In this document: positions 22,770-33,151 of the stretch, piece by piece
Numbering within the stretch: the first letter of the stretch is position 1
How the letters are laid out: each line of letters opens with the position of its first letter
NCBI RefSeq assembly: GCF_014356525.2
Contig: NC_052511.1
Coordinates: 9,692,638-9,756,637 of the forward strand
Source: Nilaparvata lugens
Taxonomy: Eukaryota; Arthropoda; Insecta; Hemiptera; Delphacidae
Length of the DNA: 64,000 nt
Reading direction: 5' to 3'
Notes under the pieces: generated by a model
What the model was told of the DNA's origin: nothing
The model's database searches: none
What the model saw: the letters and a program-made list of their open reading frames with translations, nothing else
Made by a program: the position numbers and the translations under genes

Positions 22770-23254
22770 AATATGCTCATAGGGATGTTATCCATTATTG
22801 AGATTTGAATTCTCATTGGATAGAATTATTGATAATTGTTATCAGTCCTCAAACTAACAGTAGGTTGTATCCTACATCTCATCTGAGACTTTCCAGAGGT
22901 AGAAGTACAGCATTCTTATCCGCATACATGCTGCGGTCCAAAGAAAAACCAATTTCGCGGTGTATAGAAAAGTTATATATTCTTCCCTTCTCACCAATCT
23001 TCCAGCTTCGCTTCGTGATCCATCCATGGACCTCTGCAAGCGGCAACCCCCTTCCAACTCCCCACCACCCCGAAACATCCACTTCTATTTTTCCCGCTAT
23101 CTTCGTGATAGTCAATCCATCTTCCATCCCCTTCCCTCTTCTTCTTCTTCTCGGCCTTTGTCCCTTATTTCCACTAGCAGCGGACGATGTGACACCTTGA
23201 AATAATGGCTTGCCTTGCGCCACACTTCCACCAACCCCCACCCTAGAACAACCC
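22770..23254 (+). repeat. 484-bp direct duplication, copy B
   Basis: Paralogue of 21328-21811. The LINE relic and the TACTTTCC fragment lie between the two. The frame at 22879-23277 (minus, 132 codons) shares about 85 residues with the copy-A frame and then diverges at a 1-nt indel. Confidence 0.75.
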
Positions 23255-23541
23255 CCAACTACTCCTCCCAACACCAAAAAACCCTTATCAACCCCCTTTG
23301 GAGGATACGACTGCGACAGAACCTTACACTTGAGCTTTTATTTCCTTCATTCCTTTCGCATTGTACGCCCATCCCTCCAGCTATCTGCCTCTATCCTTAT
23401 TTAATCTTTCTCTCATCTTCTCCCAATATTTCCCGTCCTGATATCTTTGAAAATGCTACACATCAAAATCGATTTCAAAAATATGCATCGGCAAACACCG
23501 GATTTGGAGGTTTTGAGGGGGATTGCAAAATCTTTTTTTGA
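23255..23541. other. Unique pyrimidine-rich stretch
   Basis: Continues the less AT-rich block of copy B. The plus frame 23215-23541 (108 codons) is Pro/Thr/Ser-rich with no recognised domain. No gene called. Confidence 0.35.
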
Positions 23542-23787
23542 TTATACACAAAATAATGTGGAATCGCATTACCAAAATCTATTTATGATTATTCGGAAAT
23601 ATGTGGAGAGCGTTTTCAAATCCACAAGAAAACCTGTACAATACAGTACAGTTCAGTAATACAGTTATACACAAAATAATGTGGAATCGCATTACCAAAA
23701 TCTATTTATAATTATTCAAAAATATGTGGAGTGCGTTTTCAAAACCACAAGAAAAACTGTACAATACAGTACAGTTCTATAATACAG
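23542..23787 (+). repeat. Tandem duplication, two 123-bp units
   Basis: Units starting ttatacacaaaataatgtgg at 23542 and 23665 are nearly identical through acaatacagtacagttc. Recent local duplication; non-coding. Confidence 0.85.
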
Positions 23788-23813
23788 TTATAGTTATTAT
23801 TGACTGGTAGGTA

Positions 23814-24244
23814 ACCCGTGCTCCGCAAGGGTCTATTATAAAACTTAACTAACTGAAAACTTGACGTAATGAAATCTTGGTAAATTTAAAATAGACCTAT
23901 AACCATCGGGACCGCGTCAAACTGGCTGGCAACAAAGTGGGCCGATGACAAACTGGGCTGGTCTTCCAGCCCAGTTTGTCGTTGCATGCACCGCCAAACT
24001 GGCACTTTAAGTAATGCAGCCCAGTTTGACGGCGTGCAACTTTGTCGGTAGCCCACTTTGTCGTCAGCCCAGTTTGTCGTCAGCCCAGTTTGTCATTAGC
24101 CCAGTTTGTCATCGTCCCTAACCATCCTCGGTTAATTGAGAATCTTTATGCAGAATCAGTCTCGTAGTTCAGACGTGATGATGAGTGAAACATAATTTTC
24201 CTATCCAGTACGGGTAAAGCCAGTTCTTTCATTCATAGTATAGA
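23814..24244 (-). mobile_element. Non-autonomous Helitron, family B, with nested MITE
   Basis: On the minus strand it starts TCTATACTATGAATGAAAGA, ACTGGC and ends with the hairpin ACCCTTGC-GGA-GCACGGGT then TACCTACCAG (CTAG with one change). The flanking bases are A and T. A GGGAC MITE (23908-24118) is inserted in it; without that insert it is ~220 bp, like the copy at 48838. No Rep/helicase ORF. Confidence 0.85.
23908..24118. mobile_element. GGGAC MITE with internal 16-bp repeats, 8-bp target duplication
   Basis: Termini GGGACCGCGTCAAACTGGC and (complement) GGGACGATGACAAACTGGGC. Flanks taaccatc at 23900-23907 and 24119-24126. The interior is an inverted and tandem set of cagcccagtttgtcgt units (at least four at 24063-24112, others inverted at 23940-23975). 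The Helitron B copy at 48.47 kb has uninterrupted ataaccatcctcgg (complement), so it gives the empty site. An 8-bp duplication fits hAT-like or similar elements. Confidence 0.85.
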
Positions 24245-24432
24245 TTAACTGTTAGTATAGTATAGATTAACTGTAGTACAGTATAGATTTATGCGGTAGG
24301 TATGGATTAATTAGTACAGTATAGATTAATACGGTAGGTATGGATAATTTAGTACAGTATAGATTAATACGGTACGTAAAGATTAATTAGTACAGTATAG
24401 ATCAACTGTAAAGTATAGATTAACTGTAGATT
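24245..24432 (+). repeat. Minisatellite of agtatagatta units
   Basis: Irregular units around agtacagtatagattaatac, ggtaggtatgg with 20-45-bp period. It starts at the 5' border of Helitron B and may have grown from the TATAGATTA junction. Confidence 0.7.
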
Positions 24433-24860
24433 ACAACTTATTCGCATACCAATGCATACGATACATCATTATTAGGTGATACTACAATATTCATCTCATA
24501 GTAGTTCGAAAACATACAATAAAATAGGACACTTATACAATTATACAATTTCATACAGTTCTCAATTTTATACAGTGAATTTTCATGATTCAGTTACAGT
24601 TATTATTGATTCAATGTAATTCATCACCTTCACCTACCAATGCTTACAATATATTTGTCTGTTAATGGGTGATACTACAATAATATTGATCTGATAGAAT
24701 GTTCTGCGCATTTAATAAATAGGGTATTGAAAACTAAACTCATCTTCAATTTTAATTGCAAGCATTCTTCATAAATAATCCAGATGAAATAATAGGAAAC
24801 GCAAACCAGAATAATCTCAACGATGTTCATCGGATCAACAGACAAAACCAATACAGTATA
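24433..24860. other. AT-rich stretch, nothing recognised
   Basis: Weak internal similarity (gatactacaatattcatct at 24478 and gatactacaataatattgat at 24671) hints at an old duplication. No gene seen. Confidence 0.35.
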
Positions 24861-25016
24861 AGGCCCGGTTGCACAACAGCCGGTTAAATTTTAACCGTGA
24901 TTAATTCCACGAGAACCAATCAGAGAAGGCGTTTTTGAAAAGACGGCTTCTCTGATTGGTTCTCGTAGAATTAATCACGGTTAAAATTTAACCGGCTGTT
25001 GTGCAACCCGCACTTA
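24861..25016. mobile_element. GGTTGCAC MITE, near-perfect palindrome
   Basis: About 153 bp; arms GGCCCGGTTGCACAACAGCC, GGTTAAATTTTAACCGTGAT and complement meet at gcgtttttgaaaagac. Diverged relatives at 7.57 and 25.36 kb. The flanks do not give an unambiguous target duplication. Confidence 0.8.
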
Positions 25017-25362
25017 TTGTTCTTGATTCAGAAGCTAAAACATAATTATCTGAGTTCAAAGCTTAGTTGAACTTGAAAGTATATGAACTATTAAAATTTG
25101 GTAATCTAGGAGATTATTATCCTAGATTATCATCGTATAATTAGTAATATCGTATATGTCATATTAATAATATCGAATAATTAATCGTATTATATAGATT
25201 ATTGTCCTAATATCGAGGACCGAGCTTCGCTCTGGAGTACAAAAGCATAAAGAATGTATTACGAAAGAAGAAATTATGATAACATTCAAACAGAAATGTT
25301 CTATCTAATCACAGTAAACTGAGATTAATATCCAGAGGGAAGGCAAAAATTTCCCTCACAAA

Positions 25363-25505
25363 GGCCCAGTTGCACAAAAGCCGGTTAGATTTTAATCCTG
25401 ATTAACTTCACGTGAACCAAATCAGAGAAGATCATTTCAAGAAGATGGATCTACTGGAATTAATCAGGATTGAAAATAAACCGGCTTTTTCGCAACCGGC
25501 ACTAA
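25363..25505. mobile_element. GGTTGCAC MITE, nested copy
   Basis: aggcccagttgcacaaaagc, cggttagattttaatcctg at left; gattgaaaataaaccggctt, tttcgcaaccggc at right. Same position as the copy at 7567 within the host repeat. Confidence 0.7.
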
Positions 25506-25544
25506 GTACCTGATTGAATGATTACAATAGTTCAACAGCTGAGT

Positions 25545-26040
25545 CAAATTTTTATAAAATTCCTACATCTTAGGTTATCAATTTTCTTTTTTAAATTTGT
25601 GTATAGAAATGTGGTTTTTATGAACTTCTAATGACTCGCAAAATGTATCTTTATTAGAATTTTTAACTTTTGGCATGAAATCTTAAACAATATCAAAATT
25701 AGTGGCATGTCGACACATATTCATATATAGTGGGGGCCACATTTTCTTACATCAGCAAATAATCAACCAATTGTATTAATACTTTGTAAATAATTGTACC
25801 TTATATGCTTTTTGTAATCATGTCTATATTTTGAATTTTTTGAATGGAAAGCCAGCATTGCCAAAGTGATGAAGAAGTGAAAGCCGCGGTGCACGAGTGG
25901 CTACAGGCACATCCAAAAGAATTCTTCAAGCATGGTATCCATGCGCTTCCAAAGCGGTGGAACACTTAAAGGAGACTATCTCAGAAAATGATAAATAATA
26001 AGATTCACTTAGTTATTGAAATAAGTTCTATATAAATGAT
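25545..26040 (+). mobile_element. Mariner-like relic nested in the GATATT repeat
   Basis: Sequence absent from other copies of the host repeat (compare complement of 7500-7530). It contains a transposase C-terminus (25844-25969). Outer limits are approximate and terminal inverted repeats are not clear. Confidence 0.6.
25844..25993 (+). pseudogene. Mariner transposase C-terminal fragment
   Basis: The frame reads MESQHCQSDEEVKAAVHEWL, then QAHPKEFFKHGIHALPKRWN, T, stop at 25967-25969. A +1 shift continues HLKETISENDK. This matches the end of mariner transposases (..DEEVK.AV..WL...PK.FF..GI..L..RW.KC....GDYVE). The catalytic DDD region is absent, so it is dead. The ATG is fortuitous. Confidence 0.85.
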
Positions 26041-26361
26041 ATATTATTTTGACACAGTCCACAACACATGAACTCGCTCACTCACTTCCATCACCAACAG
26101 ACGACGGAATAATTATTATCAGCTGCTTTTCCAAGGATGATCAATAATTATCCTTTTAATGCCCTTCAGCGAGTTTTCCAAGGTATGAGACCTAGTTCAT
26201 TCAAATCTTTATATTATAAACCTACTATGTTCTGGATTTCGTGAGAATCGTTAGAGCCGTTTTTGAGATCCAGTGAAATACAAACATATGAACATCAAAA
26301 CATCTAAAGATCTAAACATCTAAACATGAAAACAGAAGTTGCTCGTTCAATAGTATAGGAT

Positions 26362-27094
26362 AATTATTAGTGAGCTCATTCTTTTAAACTTTATGGATAA
26401 TGTAGAGCACTTTTGAAATTAAGGTATGAAATTGAATATTGAGGAGTGTATGATAATAAGGCTGGAAGCTAGAAGCGCTTTTCAAGTTTCATAAGGTACC
26501 TAGTTGAGAGTTAAAGATTTTTTGGTATGGTGTTTGATACATTATGTATGAGATGATCCGATTCTTGAACTGTATCTCCTTCCTCTTCTATCTTATGTGA
26601 GCTTTAGATGTTCACCGGAGAGTATTGATTCAGTTTCTGCCTCCAAGAAGGCAACCAGAGTTCATTTTGATCCCGTATCATCCACTTTCTACGTAAGTGC
26701 CGATCATTTATGGAGAGGGATCGGTTTGTAAAAAGCTGTCATCCCATGGCACCCTCAATAGAGATTGATTGCCTCTATTAACGGGTGCAATTATATGATT
26801 TTTATATCAAAACTGGGATAAAATCAACCCTTCGCATCCAATTTAATTTGGTTTTGTCATTTATTTCAATTCTGGTTTCTTGTTATATACAGCATTGAAT
26901 TGTCATCAGTTATTGAACAAATGGGAACAACTTGGATTAATTTCATTATTCATTGATTGCTTTATTGAGTCAAGAAATGAAGTTCATTAATTTCAAAAAG
27001 AAAGTTAATTATTGTAAAATGTGTGAGCACACACGAAAGTATGCTCCTGTAAAATATTCATTTTTATTTAAATAAAGTGGATTTTATTTACATA
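26362..27094. other. Unique stretch, no gene recognised
   Basis: 26.55-26.80 kb is less AT-rich (cagtttctgcctccaagaag; ggtttgtaaaaagctgtcat). At 27.03-27.09 kb a retroposon-like tail (atttaaataaagtggatttt) abuts the LINE relic. No exon called. Confidence 0.35.
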
Positions 27095-27283
27095 AGAGCT
27101 GAATTGAATGTAGAATCGCTATTGGATATTCTGAAGAAATATCGGGAGAATTGGTCCACTCATTTATTCAGAATGCCATCCAATAGGCTCCCAATATTAG
27201 CATAGGAGTACAAACCAAAAGGAAAACGAGGCATAGGAAGACCAAGGAAGAAATGGATGCCGGTACAGGCCAATAGAGCCTAA
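27095..27283 (+). pseudogene. LINE ORF2 C-terminus with one stop
   Basis: A single frame gives RAELNVESLLDILKKYRENW, STHLFRMPSNRLPILA, a stop, then EYKPKGKRGIGRPRKKWMPV, QANRA and a terminal stop (27281-27283). The GKRG.GRPRK.W motif and the preceding ..NW..H..RMP..R.P.. are typical of LINE ORF2 C-termini. A (GATGAT)n tail follows (27294-27312). 5' truncated; one in-frame stop. Confidence 0.85.
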
Positions 27284-27399
27284 TCCTTGTAAGAAGATGA
27301 TGATGATGATGAAGTGGATTTTTGACATTTTTAAGTCTCTTCAATTGTAAAAGAGTTTGATACAGAGAATAAATCGAAATGAATTCAGTGTGAATGGTC

Positions 27400-27690
27400 A
27401 AGATCATTTCCGTAATTGTCAAGATAGAAAATATAGAGCCTAATTAATAGGAAACCAGCTTTGTTCTCGTTCTTTTTCTATATTCGTCTTTACTCGTTGT
27501 AAAATTGTATATTATCTCATTCTCTCTCATATCATCCATTTGGTTTGATTCCGTAATTGTCAAGATCAAAATATATGAATTCTAATGAATGGGAAAACTA
27601 GCTTTGTTTCCGTTTTTTTTGTATATTCGTCTTTACTGGTTGTAAAATAGTATATTCTCCCATTCTTACTCATATAATCTTGTTTCGTTA
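27400..27690 (+). repeat. Tandem duplication, two ~143-bp units
   Basis: tccgtaattgtcaagat..gctttgtt..gtatattcgtctttact.gttgtaaaat..tatattctc occurs at ~27410-27540 and ~27551-27690. It lies just upstream of the candidate promoter. Confidence 0.7.
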
Positions 27691-27769
27691 GTTACTTAGA
27701 TTCTCTTAATTGGTTGCTGTTAAACGGTTCTTATAACCATATTCGGAATACTTAGGCGTGTCTTGTCTC

Positions 27770-27876
27770 GGCCAATGGCAGTCGAGCTCAGCCTCTATTG
27801 GTAGACATCTGATGGCCAATCGTAGAGCCTCACTCCCACTATATATTCCGCTGCTCGGTGTTTGAGCTTTCAGTTT
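27770..27876 (+). promoter_or_regulatory. Candidate RNA polymerase II core promoter
   Basis: TATATATT at 27840-27847 lies about 31-32 bp before the A (27872) of TCAGTT (27870-27875), the arthropod initiator TCAKTY. That spacing is the standard one. Three CCAAT boxes precede it: 27772-27776 (+), 27797-27801 (inverted), 27816-27820 (+). The block is less AT-rich and unique in the window. The motifs are seen; promoter activity is inferred. Confidence 0.45.
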
Positions 27877-27919
27877 ACTATAAATTGATAAACAGCCGAA
27901 ATAGAATTTCATATTTTCA

Positions 27920-28272
27920 ATGCATTGGTGGTTTTATAGAATAATTAATTCTTATTAAATATAGAATTAAAAGACTAAGAAATTGTCCAAAACCACAGAT
28001 TTATCAGAGATTGACAATGGTGTAACAACCGAAACCGGTCTATCAATAGATCTGTGGTTTTTGACGATTTCTTAGTCTTTTTTTTAATATTAATAATTAC
28101 CACAATATCAACTTCTCAACTACACAAAAAGTAATTAATTCTTGTCTATTTTATTCTTTCCAGGTTCGAGGCTATCTTCATAGTGATAGATTCGGTGCTG
28201 AATCAGAAGAGGGAGAAGGAACAACTGAGAATGCACGTTGAAGAAAATATATTGGCGAAAGAGGTGGAATGA
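27920..28272 (+). CDS. Hypothetical two-exon small gene (speculative)
   Basis: A pyrimidine-rich acceptor (tctattttattctttccag, ending 28163) precedes a 109-nt open stretch to a TGA at 28270-28272: FEAIFIVIDSVLNQKREKEQ then LRMHVEENILAKEVE. If joined to the ATG at 27920 through a weak donor at 27928 (g|gtggtt), it would give a 38-residue peptide with a hydrophobic start and a charged helical end, downstream of the candidate promoter. Another frame of the exon (VRGYLHSDRFGAESEEGEGT, TENAR) is also open. The exon may instead belong to a larger gene. I do not recognise the protein. The intron would contain the foldback at 27954. Confidence 0.25.
27954..28131 (+). mobile_element. Foldback element with 12-bp target duplication, copy 1
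   Basis: 178 bp. The palindromic part agactaagaaattgtc..aaccacagat..ggtgtaacaaccgaaaccgg is followed by a non-palindromic tail ending caactacacaaaaag. It is flanked by taattaattctt at 27942-27953 and 28132-28143. Siblings at 32896, 59180 and (fragment) 49075. Confidence 0.85.
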
Positions 28273-29740
28273 AATGTGAGAAAAAAGAGCCCAGCTGCGT
28301 CGCTAAATTGAGTTTGAGATAGAAGCCAAAGTTGCAGAGATTACGGTCTTAGCCCATTTCTTCACCCTTCGGTCTTCTTAGCTCCTTTTGCTTTCTTATA
28401 TCCTGTTCATACAAAGTTGGGAGAACTTGAAACTAACTATGCGTCATACGTCATACGTCAGCGTGATACGAGGCACGAAAGATACTTTGCCTATAATACA
28501 TTCTAAATAATATCAACATATTGCAATTTTAAAGCAAAAACTTAACCTACCTAACCTTTCCTTTTACCTTTAGGGTATTCCATTTACCTTGAGGCATTAT
28601 ACTATGATTGTGTAATTCACTGAGGATTTCAACATCATATTTTTGAGAATCTATTCCATTTCCACAGATCCTTGAAATTTGTTATACAAAAATATACACA
28701 TTTTTCTGGTAGTTCTTGAGAGAATTAATTTGTAATAGATTATTAATAAAATAGCAATAAATCAGCAGTCATGTTTTATTAATATTCCTTGAAACACGAT
28801 AATGCGACTTTTAGAATTTGATGGTTATAATACATTCATTTCACTACAATTTTACTATTTTTAAAAGCATTTTTATTTATTTATTCGTATAGCTTTCATC
28901 GGCAGAGAGATCTTTTTGGATGTTCTGCCTCGCCGTATTATCCAATGTCATTTCCTATCAACACTCAAGTTCATAGGTTATATATTGGGTTCTTCATGTT
29001 TCCTCACTAAAAATTTGCACTTTCACTTCCTGAGTTTATATCTTATAAATTTCAAAAACAAGAGAACTATTTTCAAACACAAAATCTCATTTAAAAAGCA
29101 AAAACTATTACTTTTTTTCAAAATATGCTTCACAAAACAATCCAAGTACTCCGGTGATGTACTGTGCTTCCCTTGCTTCTTACGGACTTGAGAGAGATTC
29201 CTCTCCTCTTTGAGAATACAAGTATTCATTCAAAAATTGGAAACTTTGAGCTGTGTGATTTCAATGAGGTGTAATATGAGTTGATAAATTTTTCATGGCT
29301 TTTCCCAGCTAGTTTCTACTGAATAGATCAGAGTGGATCTCCATCTTTGCTCGTCAGCCTTTATCAACTATTATTCTATCAAATCTATCTATTTCATAAT
29401 ATTAACACTATTTTATACTAATTTATCAACTACTATTATTAGCCTTGAACAGTCCTATGGCCATGGAAATATAGCAATGATTATTGACTTAGTAAAACAT
29501 TCAGGTCTTCGCTACAGCACTGGGAAATAAAAAAATTATGTTAGAAAATTGTCCATATTTGTTAGTGTTCTTTATCGTGAGAAATCTCACGAGTTTTTCA
29601 AACCTCTTGTTCTTCTTCAATTGATTAGTTGTTTTTCATTTTTTGGTAATTTTAATTATTGTATTTTCCTTGGGCTCACGATCAGACGGAAGTCTTGTGA
29701 GCCATTTTATTCTTTTTATATTCTTATGATGTTTCTAAAC
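28273..29740. other. Unique AT-rich stretch, no gene recognised
   Basis: It contains a three-fold tacgtca repeat (28443-28466). Open frames up to 91 codons (28916-29191) are Phe/Lys-rich and unrecognised. 28273-28410 could be the 3' UTR of the candidate exon. Confidence 0.35.
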
Positions 29741-30896
29741 TAATCAATCAATCAATCAATTTTATTGGAAAATAATTTTTACAATGTTGGGTCCTGCTAA
29801 ACCCATGGGTTTTTCAGCAGGTGCCATATCAAAACAAAATTTTCACAACTTTAAATTAAAATAAAGTACAAATAAAATAAAATTAGGCTATTTGTCGTGA
29901 ATACAAGAAATGAAAAAGGGAATTACAATAATAATGAGAAAATAAAAAAGAACATAATAATCAGAAATAAAAGTAATAGAGTTAATAAATAACATTATTA
30001 TAAGCATGATAAATAAGGAGTTAATTAAGAACTAAAAGGAATAAAAGGAGGAATAAAGTAGGAAGTATTTTATACAATATTAATATTACTAAATTATTAG
30101 TCGTTCAGGCTGGCGGCAGTGACTTTACAACATTATAATAATTGAAACCAGCGGAATAGGCTATTTGAAAGATGAAAAAGAAAATTCATCGTACGCAGGC
30201 CTATTAGAAATTATTATTCAAATAATGATAATAAATATTTATGTTCATTTCAGAATTTAGAGTACTATCATCACGCTGTGTTTTATTCTCATTTCGATTT
30301 TACTGGGTTGAAATCAAGTTGGGATTGTTTATTACATAGATCATTACATCCGTTTTTGAGTAGTCTCTTATGTTTGCGGGTAGTTTGTTGAAAAGGAAAG
30401 GTATTATGTAGAGCAGAGATCTTTTTCCATAAATATTATTGAACCGGGGAATTTGGTATATTATTGGTGACCTGAAATTGTAATGGGCAGGAGGAGCTAG
30501 AAGTCTATAGTGGAAATTATTTTTGAAAAATACTATTATTTTGAAGGTGTAAAAATTTCTTCGTGTCAGAGTTTGATAAAAAATTTGTAGGTTTTGAAGG
30601 TTGTTCAAATTTAAGTTTAGATGGGGTATTCTAGACGAAATAACTTTTAGGATCCTCAACTGTATTTTCTCTACTCTCAATAATAAGTAATTTGCAACAC
30701 AGCCCCATGATTGAACTCCATATCGTATAATGGATTCTACTAACGACTTATAAATTAAATACAGGCAATCAACAGTGATGTTTGTTTTTTTGTGTGTTTT
30801 TTCAATAATTGTTGTGAAAGTGAAGAATGATCGATAAAGTATTATTATATATTTATAATCTGAGAGGAGTATCAGGTGAGTAGTAAAGTATTTCAA
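29741..30896 (-). mobile_element. 5'-truncated LINE, 3' end
   Basis: It comprises the ORF fragment at 30300-30896, a ~540-bp 3' UTR, an AATAAA signal (29761-29766 complement) and an (ATTG)n tail at 29741-29760. Lost 5' part. Confidence 0.8.
30300..30896 (-). pseudogene. LINE reverse transcriptase C-terminal fragment (198 codons)
   Basis: The open frame contains LYLIYKSLVESIIRYGVQSW, G, then LLLRVEKIQLRILKVISSR, the thumb-region signature of non-LTR reverse transcriptases (..L...LV.S...YG...WG....L..++..Q.+.++I). The catalytic YADD region is absent because the copy is 5' truncated; the first ~25 residues come from a local tandem repeat and the ATG is fortuitous. The C-terminus ends normally before the 3' UTR. 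Jockey/CR1-like by layout; clade uncertain. Confidence 0.85.
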
Positions 30897-31015
30897 AAAA
30901 TTTACGTCAATTCAATCTATACTTTTGTATTTGGCAATCATGAGAGGAGTATCATGTGAGTAGTGAAATATTTCAAAAAAATAACATCAATTCAATCTAT
31001 ACTTTTGTATTCTTT
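30855..31015. repeat. Two-copy ~85-bp tandem repeat
   Basis: tgagaggagtatca.gtgagtagt.aa.tatttcaaaaaa..aattcaatctatacttttgtatt at about 30859-30932 and 30940-31012. The first overlaps the start of the LINE frame. Confidence 0.75.
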
Positions 31016-32273
31016 TGATACCAACGACAATCATATCATTCCAATTTCTCTGTGAATACTGAATCTTATGAATATATTTTGGTGAATAGATTTAGATTCA
31101 AATTAGTAGAGATTTAGGGTAAAGGTTAAAAGTTGAAAGAGATGGGTACCGGAACTGGTTATAGTATCTTAAGTAACAAGGACGGGAAGGGCCGTTTTGC
31201 AGGCGAGAATGATGTTTCTAGTCGAGGTGTTAGCCGAGACTAGAATTCCATTCAAGCACTGCAACAGACATTCACGTCCAAGTAATTTACACTATTTTTT
31301 GTCATAATAATCTAGAAAAGAATAATTGAGAAACAGAAAACAATACCTGTTTGTGCTGACACTACTACATGCATTCTATAGACATAACCCAGTTTACAAG
31401 TTCGAATCAGGAATTTCTTGATTGTAGTTGACAGAACTTCCACTTGGAGCGCTAAAAAGCATTTGCTTTTGCTAATTTGCTGTTCCAAATTCGAAACTAG
31501 GAAACATACTCGACTGTGAAGAAAACATATGATTTTATTACAGTATAGTATGCTGTAATGAGAATCATATGTTTATTTGTTTACAATCAGCTGTTTACCG
31601 GCTTGATTTCATGGATGTAAAACAGCTGAAATTGAATTACTATGACAAAAATTAATAAACCTAATCCCTGGAGTGAAGATGATGATTAGTAGAGATTCGG
31701 ATAAATCGATAAACAGTCACCATACAATCGTTCAATCTGTGAAACGTTTTTTGATCTCCTTCAGCAATTCTTCGATTCCACCCTCACATTCCACTACCAC
31801 TGTGAAATGTCTGCCATGAATATTCCGTCCAAGCTTTATTATGAGGAAAGAAAATAAGTAGCAGCAGCATTCTCAGTCTCAGCCACAACCCAATTTCCAT
31901 TCGCCAACTGCAAGCTCCAGCTTCTCTCCGATCTTGCTTTAAACTTCGCGCTCAAAATGATTCCGCCGGCCAATGAATAAAGTAATTCCGAGTTTTTAAT
32001 GGTAATCCCCTTTTCCATCCCGGTTCAGTGGTCTGAGGATGTGGGAGGAGGTGAGGGGTGGGTGAGGACGGGGGAAGAGAGAGGAGGAGGTGGGAGGAGG
32101 AGCGAGAGGGGAAGCTGCACCACCAGCAGTCCGTTGTGATTTAGCGGGAGAAAAACGGAAATATATAGAATGTAATGATGATAAAACTTTGGTGCGGAGA
32201 AAGGGGAAGAAGGAAAGTGTAGGGAAAAATAAATAGTGTCGGTCTGAGTAGAAGAGCAGCAAAGAGCTGAACA
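31016..32273. other. Unique stretch, partly less AT-rich, no gene recognised
   Basis: Holds a ~50-bp hairpin at 31523-31573 (aacatatgatt..aatcatatgtt) and a GGA/GAG-rich block at 32040-32110. The minus frame 31996-32274 (92 codons) is Pro/Ser-rich from that block and judged fortuitous. Confidence 0.35.
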
Positions 32274-32800
32274 AATTTATCGAGCCGCTAGCTCAGAGGC
32301 GATACTTTACCGTTGGCTTCAATAAATTATAGCAGCCGCTCGTCTGTGCAGTCAGTGAACACCAGGCACAATGCCTCCTATATCGTACGTAATACTACAG
32401 CTTCCATTAAAATTGCGATACTTTACACCAGCCTGAAAAAATCTCAAGCCCTCCCCACTAATGTATCCCATCATTACTATACTGCCTATCGGCCCCCAGT
32501 AAATATCATTAGGTGCAAACACTATTTATTTCAATATAAAAGTCTGCGGTATCCGCTAATGTGCTCTCCTGTCCGGGAATAAAATGGTCGGCCGCTAATT
32601 ATTCATTCGTGATTCAGGAGCTGCTAAGTCACTGTTTTGCCGCGGAATGCGCGTTTTAAAATGTTTGGTGGCCGGTCAGCCAAGTTCGCATAATTTCGGC
32701 TCCTGCTGAAGGAGACAAAACGAATGAAAATGTGCGAAGTTTGGTGGAAATTCGTTGGCTTGATTTGGGGCTGGTATTATTGCTCACATAGATGGACATA
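32274..32800. other. Candidate conserved non-coding block
   Basis: Markedly less AT-rich and repeat-free (gagccgctagctcagaggcg, gtcggccgctaattattcat, ccgcggaatgcgcgttttaa). The plus frame 32313-32582 has no known motif. The mix of homeodomain-core ATTA/TAAT sites in a GC-richer unique context would fit a regulatory element or an untranslated exon. Pure inference. Confidence 0.3.
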
Positions 32801-32895
32801 AAAAAGTATACTGCAGTTTTGGGATTATTTTATATATTCATTAGTATTTTTCTTGTATTATTTTTAGATGTTATAATATTATATTATTACAATTG

Positions 32896-33139
32896 AATGA
32901 AAAAGACTAAGAAATTGTCAAAAAACCACTGATTTATTGATAATTAGAAAGACCGGTTTCGGTTATTACACCATTGTCAATCTCTGGTAAACTCAGTTTA
33001 TCAGAGATTGACAATGGTGTAATAACCGAAACCGGTCTTTCTAATTATCAATAAATCAGTGGTTTTTTGACAATTTCTTAGTCTTTTTCATTCAATATGA
33101 ATAATTACCACAATATCAACTTCTCAACTACACAAAAAG
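32896..33139 (+). mobile_element. Foldback element with 12-bp target duplication, copy 2 (full)
   Basis: 244 bp. A near-perfect ~190-bp palindrome (aatgaaaaagactaagaaat..gaccggtttcggttattaca..caatctctggtaaac) is followed by the tail cacaatatcaac..ctacacaaaaag. It is flanked by ttattacaattg at 32884-32895 and 33140-33151. Confidence 0.9.
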
Positions 33140-33151
33140 TTATTACAATTG

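Larger units (their letters stand above)
25209..26361 (-). repeat. GATATT-ended repeat, copy 4 (minus) with nested insertions
   Basis: Minus strand from ATCCTATACTATTGAACGAG, CAACTTCTG to CCAGAGCGAAGCTCGGTCC, TCGATATT. It carries the GAGC-GAA-GCTC hairpin. A GGTTGCAC MITE (25363-25505) and a mariner relic (25545-26040) are nested. Confidence 0.75.
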
